From Prorocentrum cordatum (Eukaryota > Sar > Dinophyceae > Prorocentrales > Prorocentraceae): a DNA stretch of 23,599 bases. Position numbers and translations under genes: made by a program. Location: positions 292,170 to 315,768 of the forward strand of contig CAUYUJ010015731.1 in assembly GCA_963575745.1 (NCBI GenBank), written 5' to 3'. The notes under the pieces were generated by a model. That model was not told where the DNA came from. It made no database searches and was given only the letters and a program-made list of their open reading frames with translations. Positions 16,600-23,599 of this stretch are shown one piece after another (position 1 is the stretch's first letter; the number at the start of each line of letters is the position of its first letter).

Positions 16600-17881
16600 T
16601 TGGCGTGCGAGCAGGAGGCGATGCTGGAGCCCTACATCCCCAGCCACGATTCTAGGATCAGCGAGTGCGAGAAGCGGAAGGCGAAGACAGAGCCGGACAC
16701 GAGAAGCCACAGCGCTGAGACCACGGCGTGTGAGAAGGGGAAGACGAAGACGGAGCCCGACACCCCAAGCCACAACCTTGGGGATCACCGCGTGCGAGCA
16801 TTGGGAAGCGAAGGTCGAGCCAAACGTGAGCAGCTACAGCGCTGCGATCAGGGCATGCGAGACGAAGGCCAACCGAGAGCCCGCTATACCTAGCCAGGAC
16901 TCTGGGAGCAGCGCATGCGACCAGTTGAAGGCGAGGAGTGAGCCCAACACGATCAGCTGCTGCGCGGGGACAAGTACGCGCGAGAAGAGGAAGGCGAAGC
17001 TGGAGCCCATCCATAGCCACAGTTCCGAGAACAGCGCGCGCGAGAAGTCGGAGGCCAAGTTGGAGCCCGATTCGATTCCCAGCCACGCACTCCTGGTATC
17101 AGTACGTGCGAGAAGTGGGAGGCGAGGATGGAGCCCGACACAGTCAGCTACAGCGCCTAGCCCATGGCGTGTGAGAAGTCGGTGGCGATGACCGAGCCCG
17201 GCACCCCTAGCCACAACCCCGGGATCAGCACGTGCGAGACGTGGGAGGTGAAGGCAGAGCCCGATGTGAGCAGCTGCAGCGCTGCGAGTAGGGCATGCGA
17301 GAAGAGGAAGGCGAAGCTAGAGCCCATGAGATGCGAGACGTGGGAGGCGAAGATGGAGCCCCACACCATCAGCTGCAGCGCTGGAGGCAGGGCGTGCGAG
17401 AGGGGAAAGGCGGAGCTGGATCCCGACATCGTCGCTAGTCACAGCACTGGGAGCAGCGCGTGCGAGAAGAGCGAGCCAGGCCAGAAACCTCTCACGACAC
17501 GCAGCGGGAAGTGCGAGGCGAATCTGGAGCCCGACATCATCAGCTACAGCGCTGGGAGCAGGCGGTGTGAGAAGCGAGATGCGACAATAGAGCCAGACAT
17601 CACCAGCTACAGCGGCGACGGCACCTGCTGGGCCATGCGGGAGGCTCGAGCAGTGATCGCAGCGACGTGGCTGGCAAGTGACGAAATGTATGAAGCCTGG
17701 CGTCATCAACTACAGCGCTGGGGGCAGCGCGTGCGGGCAGCTGCAGCGGAAACCGGAGGCGAAGGAGAAGCCCAACGTCATCAGCTACAGCGATGGAACC
17801 CAATGGGGAGCGGAGGATATCCATGGAGAGTGGGAGCCCCTCCCAGAGGAGGGCTTGCATAATATCGAGACCAGATACTAG
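16600..17881 (+). pseudogene. PPR-derived array of shortened units, degenerate
   Basis: About 18 units begin with TGC-GAG-AAG-type codons at 16606, 16666, 16729, 16793, 16856, 16916, 16979, 17039, 17107, 17170, 17233, 17296, 17332, 17395, 17461, 17512 and 17566, with a further one near 17690-17790. A good unit reads CEHWEAKVEPNVSSYSAAIRA. Dinoflagellate PPR repeats have about 35 residues, with ISYSAG and ACEK in helix A and a QWQRALALLSEM-type helix B before the EP(N/D) turn. Here units are mostly 63 bp (21 residues): helix A and the turn remain and helix B is gone. Breaks include a 1-base insertion in unit 3, a 68-bp unit 8, TAG at 17158-17160, a 36-bp unit 12 and a frameshift near 17690. 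PPR proteins normally bind organellar RNA; without helix B this one probably cannot fold as such. It ends near a TAG at 17879-17881. Confidence 0.8.
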
Positions 17882-18224
17882 AAGCACCTCATCACGCCCA
17901 GCAGGAAGTTCAGGCCCGTCCCTCTGCTGGGCACGAACGGAAGGCCCACGTGTCACGCAGGCCAGGCTTCGCGAAAATGGTCCTGAGGAGCATGCAGAGT
18001 ATGAGAAGTGTGAGTGTGAAGTGCAGAAGCTGCGGAGTCGACCAGCACTGCCTCGCGAGGCGGAGCCAGGAAGGAAACTGCAGCGCCTTGCGTGCGTGCC
18101 CAGCCGAGGGCTGCGGCGCCGACGCAGACAGGTCGGCAGCGCCCTGCCCGCGCCGCCGCCCCCGCGCCCTTGACCCACCCTGTGTCCACGACAACAGACG
18201 AGGAAACCCCGAGGAATCTCCTCG
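17882..18224. other. No recognised gene
   Basis: The sequence after the array has a plus frame with MRSVSVKCRSCGVDQHCLARR (cysteine-rich, short) and other overlapping frames. None can be tied to a family. The stretch ends in a C-rich lead-in to the next triplet tract. Confidence 0.35.
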
Positions 18225-18346
18225 TCCTCCCCCCTCCCCCCCCCCTCCTCCTCCTCCTCCCCTCCTCCTCCTCCTCCTCCTCCTCCTCCTCCTCTCCTCC
18301 TCTCCTCCTCCTCCTCCTCCTCCTCCTCCTCCTCCTCCTCCCCTTC
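18225..18346. repeat. CCT triplet tract
   Basis: CCCC and CCT runs, with TCTCC slips near 18293-18305, form a polypyrimidine stretch immediately upstream of a candidate exon. Confidence 0.95.
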
Positions 18347-18358
18347 CCCCCGCCCGAG

Positions 18359-18519
18359 GTACATCGTGGACGGGCTGACCATGCTACTGGTGCTGGACGG
18401 CTTCCGGCGCTGGCGCCGGCGCGGCGCCGCGCGCCCGGAGCCCCTGCGGGACAGCGGCGAGGCGTTTCGGCAGCTCGCGCGCGCGGCCTCCGCCGGCGAC
18501 GAGGCCCGCGGAGCTCGCC
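18359..18519 (+). CDS. Candidate internal exon, product unknown
   Basis: The CCT tract passes through CCCCCCGCCCGAG, which is a good 3' splice site. The next codons read YIVDGLTMLLVLDGFRRWRR, then RGAARPEPLRDSGEAFRQLA and RAASAGDEARG. Almost every codon ends in G or C down to about 18500, after which the bias is lost; possible donors (for example CGCC/GTGGGC near 18519) lie there. The frame continues open to a TAA at about 18553. It is the most coding-like short segment of the window. No domain is recognised: it has a hydrophobic start and an arginine-rich middle. A chance open frame remains possible. Confidence 0.45.
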
Positions 18520-18583
18520 GTGGGCAGGGTGCAACTCGGGGAGGCCCGATATAATATATGTAGAGATGTTTTTTGGGGGTCCG

Positions 18584-18757
18584 GCGATAACCCGGGTTGT
18601 CGTGCTTGCCCCCCCTCCCCCCCCCAGGATAACCCAACCTTTCCGGCTGTGCGTCCGGGTGGGGGGGGCGCGGGCATGTGCAAGGCTGCCCATAGCGCAA
18701 AGGTTAGATTATCGGCCGGCCCCCTCCCTCCCCTCCCCCCCGGATAACCCGGGTCAT
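18584..18757. repeat. GGATAACCC repeats with poly-C runs
   Basis: GATAACCCGGGTTGTCG at about 18585, GGATAACCCAACC at about 18628 and GGATAACCCGGGTCATCG at about 18742. The second and third each follow a C-run with scattered T. They may be decayed copies of one unit. Confidence 0.6.
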
Positions 18758-19153
18758 CGCTGATTCAAAAAAAAGGTCTCCAGGGGGCCACGGAGCTCGG
18801 CGAGGGAGTTTGGTGTACTGGCGTTCCGGCGTCCCACAGTTTGGGCAGTTGGGGCGTCAATGCGCCGAGCTCACGTGCCGGCCTGGTGACGCGGTGCAAT
18901 TGCACATCGAGCCCTTCCCAGCGACGCTCAGGGGGGAGAGGCCCAGGGGGGGGCATCGACCCCAGTTGCATTTACGTTGTGTTCGGCCCCGTCGAGGCTC
19001 TAGGTGTTCTGACGGTTTTGGCGGTTTCCCCATGGTTTCCCAGCCTCGTGGTGCTTCCCATCAGATGTTCCTCGTCGAGAACGTTCTGGAGGGGCCAGAG
19101 CCGTCCCAAACGGTCGCCAGAGGCCCGAGCTATCGCATGAGAGCTAATCCGTG

Positions 19154-19340
19154 CCCCCCAGGGAAAACAGTAGGAACATATAGGCTCAGGAGGGGACGTA
19201 TCGACCCCCAATCGCCCACTCATCGCCGGCATGATCACCCCGCCCAGGAGCGCGCGGTTTCGCCATCGAAGGCTTATCGCCGATTCATCGGCGATGTACC
19301 GCCGAGTCCAGATTGATGTCCCCCCCCCCGAGCTGGTCCC
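19154..19340. repeat. Dispersed repeat family A, copy 3
   Basis: It aligns throughout with copy 2 (10307-10500). The core has ATCGCCGAT (19276-19284), TC, ATCGGCGAT (19287-19295), then TACCGCCGAGTCCAG. It ends in a run of C and GAGCTGGTCCCC. Confidence 0.75.
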
Positions 19341-19464
19341 CGCCTGGCGTTCTCCCTCGTTGTAGCAGGCGGGCTGAGGGAAATGGGCCCTGATATTTTT
19401 CCATCGGTTTTCGGCCCCTGTCTGGGCCCTCCACGGGCCCGGGGGTCGTCAAGGCTAAGGATTG

Positions 19465-19521
19465 CACCTGGGAGAAGGCCCCGGGGTCAAGGACCCGTTT
19501 CCCGCAGGACCCGCTTGCTTC
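19465..19521. repeat. Dispersed repeat B, copy 2
   Basis: CTGGGAGAAGGCCCCGGGGT followed by CAAGGACCCGTTTCCC and ACCCGCTTGCTTC matches 10761-10817. Its position after a family A copy is the same as in the first locus. Confidence 0.75.
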
Positions 19522-19980
19522 ATGCAGAGGAGTCGGAACAGAAGAAGCGGCACCACCACCATCAGAAGGCCGCCTCCAGCGAGGCGGCCCACGGTGCCCC
19601 GAGCCGGATGAATGGGGATGCGTCGGGCGCAGGGCCGCAAAACAGGCGGGCCACACCGCCAGGAGGACCCTCCTTGGCTCCTCGCGATAGTGGTGGTTAT
19701 GCCAGTTTTCGTTGCCCCTGCAGTGCGGGGTGTCATGTCCAATCCGGGTACCTCAAAGCATCAGGGGTCGAGGCCCTGCGTAGGCGATCGCGGGATCGAG
19801 GGTCGAGCGTTTTTTGGGCGCATGTTCCTCGGGTAGGCCTCTCGCCGTCACCCACGGGATCCGCCTCAAAATTCCCAGGCCGAGCGCGCCCGGGGGGCAG
19901 GTCGGGCCTCGCCTCCAGCTCCGGCCTCCGTGGGGGGCCGGACTTCGGCCTGATCGCCGCGATGGGGGTTCGACAGGGCC
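19522..19980. other. No recognised gene
   Basis: GC-rich sequence with overlapping open frames on both strands (plus 19383-20042, minus 20088-19753). No domain, no regular repeat and no strong splice context are seen. Confidence 0.4.
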
Positions 19981-20070
19981 CCCCGCCCGGGAGCGTGCGG
20001 ATTCGCAATCGGGGGCCCATCGCCGATGCATCGGCGATGTGACTCCGGTTCCCGGTCGATAGTTTCCCCC
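19981..20070. repeat. Dispersed repeat family A, copy 4, with a perfect 22-bp palindrome
   Basis: CCCCGCCCGGGAGCGTGCGG, ATTCGCAATCGGGGGCCCATCG and CCGG follow family order. The core at 20018-20039 is CATCGCCGATG followed by its exact complement, with no loop. Confidence 0.8.
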
Positions 20071-20458
20071 ATGAGCAGGACCACGCACCTTTCGTTGCCC
20101 TTCACCCCCAGGCCCGGGCGCGCGAGCTGATCATCAGGGGCGAGCTGTTCGGTGAGGCGGCTGCGTCGGCGGCGGCGGCGGGTCGTTGTCGTCGTCGGTT
20201 GTCGTCGTCGTCGTTGTTTCGGGTGGTCGATGGAGAGGGGCGGATAGTGTCGGACATCCGTGGTCCTGATGCCCTCCCGTGTTTGAGTATTGCATGTGCA
20301 GAGGCAGAGCGGATTCCGTAACCGTTTATGATCAATCGTTTCGGTGTGAGGACTGCGGCTGCGCTGACCAGGAAAATCAGATACCGCAACTCATTGTCAA
20401 GATGGCAGTGGAGCGTCGGTGAGGCGCTCATTCCACAGCGAGAGCGAGGGCGAGCTGA
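20071..20458. other. No recognised gene; short GTC-rich run
   Basis: GTTGTCGTCGTCGG-type sequence at about 20184-20218. A minus frame (20431-20102) contains LTPKRLIINGYGIRSASAHA, which looks protein-like but matches nothing I know. It may belong to the 5' part of the neighbouring retroelement. Confidence 0.35.
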
Positions 20459-21910
20459 AGGCCTTCGGACGACGATTCGACGATAATTGAGGCAGTAGCG
20501 CAGGAGCTACAGGAGACAAAAAGGGAGCTCCGAAACGTGCTTGGACTACTGGATCAGCAGACGGTGACGATCACGGAGCTGCAGCAATATCGGGATCGGC
20601 AGGGAACGCTAGCAGCGCGCGAACAGCAGTAGCACGACAAGGGGCTGATCTCCAGCGTGCTCGGCGACAAATGGAAGCCACCGACGTTCGACAACGTGAA
20701 GAAGCCCGAGTAGTATGACTATAATTTCAACGTCGAAGTTTCCATCGGCAACTTGAGGCAACATGCGCCCACGGGACTGACGCTGATTGAGTGTAGCCAG
20801 AGTCCGACTTCCGGCAATGACGACGAGGAGTGGAGGCAGCTCGCGCAGACGCTCTACTTCCAGCTGGCGATGTACACGGAAAACACGCCGTTCGGCATCA
20901 TCAGGAAGGTCAGCAAGCAGGACGGTTTCGACGCTTACAGGTGGGCATCGTACCAACGCGGCCCTCAGAAAATCGGCGACGTGCTCTCGAAGCTGATGCA
21001 GGTGCAGTTCGATGAAAGCACGGTGGAGGACTTCCTAGACTACTTGGCCTCTTCTGGCCAACGAGACTCTGAGCGACAACGTCAAGAGTGCCGTACTGAT
21101 TGTCAGGGCGCCCGAGGCGCTGAAGAACCACGTCTTGCTGTAGTTTCTCATGGAGGAGATCCAGTGGCAGAAGGCCAAGAAGTTTAGCGCCGACCACCTG
21201 CTTACAAAGCAGCCCATGCCAAGGGCGGGGTCGCTCCCATGGACGTGGACTGGGCCGACTCGCACACGCATGCGAAGAAGGGCGACTGCAAGTGGGGCAA
21301 GGGCATGGGCAAGCACGGCAAGGACGGAAAGAGCAACGGTGACAAGGGCACCGATATGGAGAAGACGAAGTTCCAGGGCCGCTGCGAACGATGCGGCAAG
21401 TGGAAACACAACAGAAGGACTGCTGAGAAGGTCTGCTACGCGAAGGTCGACCACGCGGGCGCCTGGCACAGCTGGGGCGGGGCGGGTCGGAGCGACAACG
21501 GTGGGAATTGGGGGCTGAGCGGCGGCTGGGAGGGGGCCGCGCCGGCACCGCCCAAGGGCGGCGAGAAGACGACGGTCGGGGCGATCACCTACGCGGAGGC
21601 GGGCGCCACGGCCTGGATTTTCGCGGTCGGCTGCCACGGCGCGCGTGCGAGCGGCGCCGAGGCGGGCGACGCGGTGGGCCTCGCGGCGGGCGCCGGCGCG
21701 AATGGATCGGCACGCGGGCCAGGCGAAGCGCGCGGCGACAGGCGCGTGGGCCTGAAGCGAGGTGACCTATGTGAAATTTCACGCCGCTGACGTGAAGGCG
21801 CCCATCTGGAGCGTAAGCAGCGTCGGCGAGGCAGGGGCCTCGGTCGAGTTGCCATCGATGGGGACGTCGGGCTCGCCGACGATCGCGAGGGGTTCGACGA
21901 GTGGGTGGAG
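20459..21910 (+). pseudogene. Ty1/copia-type gag and protease remnant
   Basis: Read in order: a coiled-coil-like start (20483-20630; ELQETKRELRNVLGLLDQQT), a gag core (DEEWRQLAQTLYFQLAMYT, then KVSKQDGFDAYRWASYQ), a second core part in another frame (DNVKSAVLIVRAPEALKNH), a lysine/glycine-rich linker (KGMGKHGKDGKSNGDKG), a zinc-knuckle-like CERCGKWKHN with its last cysteine displaced (H-x8-C instead of H-x4-C), and near 21769-21860 the retropepsin tail ADVKAPIWSVSSVGEAGASV. Such elements encode the capsid and protease of LTR retrotransposons. Breaks: in-frame TAG at 20631-20633, about 20709-20711 and 21141-21143, and frameshifts near 21050, 21235 and 21770. The catalytic D-S/T-G of the protease is not visible. 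Integrase, RT and LTRs were not found. Assignment is by motif order and not by search. Confidence 0.75.
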
Positions 21911-22194
21911 AAGGCTTGCGCCGAGGAGGATGTTCGGCATGTTTGTCCAGCGGGCGATAGCGATGGTCCGCTCGGGCGCCGGGCCGGGGGGGGGGACTTC
22001 GGCGGCCAGCGCGAAAGAGGAGAGTCGGGGGACTCGTGCGAGTGGGGTGACTTGATTTGCCTTGACATGACTGGACTTCTGGCGCTCCCGTGGCCACGCC
22101 TGGATTGGCTTCGAAATTATGGTCAGATCGCACCCGCGGAGAGGTCAGGTAGACGCGGCTGGCAGGGGCAGCGATGTTTTGGGCGTCTCGTGTT
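21911..22194. other. Sequence downstream of the protease remnant
   Basis: One plus frame stays open from 21905 to 22219, reads acidic and G-rich, and runs to ICLDMTGLLALPWPRLDWLR. It could be decayed pol sequence, but no integrase motif (HHCC, DDE) is seen. Confidence 0.3.
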
Positions 22195-22347
22195 AAGTTG
22201 GGCCTGTCCCTCCACATGAGGAATATTCAACAATAGTACAACAAAAGTCTGGGGACGGTTTTTTTTCAATACGATGTTTTCAATATGTACGTCTTTTTTT
22301 CGCTATTTGTTATCTAAGATCCCCCTGTAGGAGGACAGGCCCGACTT
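22195..22347. mobile_element. AT-rich terminal-inverted-repeat element, copy 3 (shortened)
   Basis: The left end AAGTTGGGCCTGTCCCTCCA and the right end GATCCCCCTGTAGGAGGACA GGCCCGACTT are the family termini. The length is 153 bp against 190-195 bp in the other copies. The centre AAAGTCTGGGGACGGTTTTT corresponds to the conserved hairpin but has lost pairing at two positions. It lies just beyond the copia remnant. Confidence 0.75.
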
Positions 22348-22483
22348 GAAGGCTCGTGGGACGTTTTGAGGCCTCCAGGCGCGCCCTCGTGGCCACGGCT
22401 GGGGGCCGTCTCGAGCTGCCCGCTGGAACGCATCCAGAGGGCAGGTCTTGGAGGGCCGAGATGTTGAGGAGGGATGCGTGGCC

Positions 22484-22589
22484 GTGGAGGAGGAGGAGGA
22501 GGAGGAGGAGGCGGAGGAGGAGGAGCTGGGGGAGGAGGAGGAGGAGGAGGAGGAGGAGGAGGAGGAGGAGGAGGAGGAGGAGGAGGAGC
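22484..22589. repeat. GGA triplet tract
   Basis: GGA repeats with GCGGA and GCTGGGG interruptions, followed by GGAACA units (22590-22603). Confidence 0.95.
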
Positions 22590-22604
22590 AGGAACAGGAA
22601 CAGG

Positions 22605-23017
22605 CTATCCCACGTAGTGGTTCATACGATTAAGCCTCGCCCGCTCAGAGGACCTCGGAGAGATTGCGAAGCAATAGATACATGGAGCACTCCACCCCCT
22701 GACCACGACGAGGGACGCGACGATCAGGAAGACCCGCACCAGAACAGAAAAGCCGTTCACCATATTGCGTGTGACGCTCATGTCCCTCCAGCTGCCGATG
22801 CCCAGGGGCGGGATGAGATACTCGAAAACAAACTGACCACCAGAACGCCTCTTGACACCAAGCAAACAGCGAAAATACATTCCCACAAAAGAAGATAATA
22901 TCGCCTTGCTTGCCCTGCGGGCCTGGGCCAGGCTCAGCCAGAATGCAGCCAAGGCCCCTTCGATGCCAAAGAGTATAAATGCGCCCAAGTTCACGAAACA
23001 CCGCTTAGCATATTGCC
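22605..23017 (-). CDS. Membrane-protein-like exon or fragment
   Basis: The minus frame is open from about 23017, after a CTTGAG that could be a 3' splice site, to a TAG at 22607-22605. It has two hydrophobic segments. Counting from a GTG codon at 22994, these are residues 4-25 (GAFILFGIEGALAAFWLSLA) and 81-98 (GFSVLVRVFLIVASLVVV), with a basic middle (LLGVKRRSGG) between. The first segment is followed by QARRASKA, as expected for a cytosolic-side positive patch. CAGGGG/GTGGAG at 22696/22695 could be a donor, in which case the tail after RG is intron. No family is recognised. Codon use is less GC-biased than the other candidates. A second, overlapping minus frame is also open but looks less protein-like. 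Confidence 0.4.
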
Positions 23018-23177
23018 CTCAAGATAAAACCCGCTCAGCCGCTTCTGACACATCGATTGAGGCATACTAAACAAGAAAAGCAAACCAAACAAAGTGGGGC
23101 GCCTTGCTTGCCCAGTGGGCCTGGGCCAGGCTCAGCCAGAATACAGCGCTGCCAAGACCACGAATACGATGCCAAAG
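22902..23177. repeat. Direct repeat pair of about 72-78 bp
   Basis: 22902-22973 and 23100-23177 share GCCTTGCTTGCCC, GGGCCTGGGCCAGGCTCAGC, CAGAAT and GATGCCAAAGAG. The second copy has 5 extra bases in the middle, which breaks the minus frame. On minus both give FWLSLAQA followed by ASKA, so a piece of the membrane-like segment was duplicated. Confidence 0.85.
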
Positions 23178-23599
23178 AGACAGACATTCTTGAGGTGGCC
23201 CAGCAAAATGCCAGAGCGAAAATTCCAACCACATACGCAGAAGTGAACAGCTACTGTTGCTTGCAATTGTCGGGGCTGCTGCCTGAAGGAGACGAAGACG
23301 ACGCTGCATGTGGCTGCCCAGGCTGCGCCGTCATCCGATTCAACGCGGCAGCCGCCTCACACGAGATCGGGATGGCTCCTCTGCTCGGCCGAACTGGAGC
23401 GGCTGCAGCAACAGCTCCTCGCCCCTGAGCCAGAAGGAGACCATCGGCTACCAATGCTGCTCTCCGCCTCTGCCACGCGGCGTCAGCCGCCACGTCGGCA
23501 GGGCTCTGCTGTGGAGGATCGTGCGAACCCGCGCCGCTCACCCTCTCGCGAAAGTCGACAGGATGCGGTCCAGCCTGCATGTCGGCAGGCGCTGAAACT
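23178..23599. other. No recognised gene
   Basis: Minus frames continue upstream of the duplicated segment. One (23580-23251) has VADGLLLAQGRGAVAAAAPV and another has TVAVHFCVCGWNFRSGILLG, but frames change and no domain emerges. It may hold further decayed exons of the membrane-protein-like locus. Confidence 0.35.

Noticed and set aside
1-23599. Dinoflagellate spliced-leader relics marking retroposed cDNAs
   Set aside because: No stretch resembling the leader's TTTTGGCTCAAG end was found by eye on the plus strand.

Overview
The window looks like nuclear DNA of a dinoflagellate, probably a core dinoflagellate. It is GC-rich, crowded with simple repeats, and has no compact operon-like gene layout. 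Three protein traces fit that group. One is a degenerate array of pentatricopeptide (PPR) units with the ISYSAG/ACEK consensus that dinoflagellates carry in large numbers. The second is the C-terminal part of a LINE-type reverse-transcriptase polyprotein. The third is a broken Ty1/copia-type gag-protease. No spliced-leader relic, tRNA or rRNA was seen. The genus cannot be fixed by eye.

Layout: 1-115 may be the end of an exon that starts outside the window. 1021-1570 is a GTC/CCGT compound microsatellite. 1781-2126 holds one weak and one clear copy of an AT-rich terminal-inverted-repeat element; further copies lie at 10558-10752 and 22195-22347. 2976-3232 is a 12-bp GATCGAT minisatellite. 3835-3885 is a near-perfect 51-bp palindrome. 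4437-5010 (minus) is the LINE remnant. 5166-8574 is dominated by GGA/TCC triplet tracts and includes an exact 60-bp tandem duplication. 8780-9185 is a five-copy degenerate tandem repeat. 10307-10817 and 19154-19521 share a dispersed repeat (families A and B below). 11891-12105 is a nested foldback. 13020-13827 holds two minisatellites, one with a higher-order period. 15090-15620 is a GCC-rich array. 16600-17881 is the PPR-derived array. 20459-21900 is the copia remnant. 22605-23017 (minus) is a membrane-protein-like fragment, part of which is repeated at 23100-23177.

I see no complete intact gene. The few plausible exons are short, GC3-rich and often sit next to a CCT/TCC tract that could act as a polypyrimidine tract before an AG acceptor, so the window is best read as intron and intergenic repeat landscape with decayed mobile elements. 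The most interesting items are the PPR array, in which almost every unit has shrunk from about 35 to about 21 codons by loss of helix B; the three-copy inverted-repeat element, whose central hairpin shows a compensatory base change; and a dispersed repeat with a three-arm self-complementary core.
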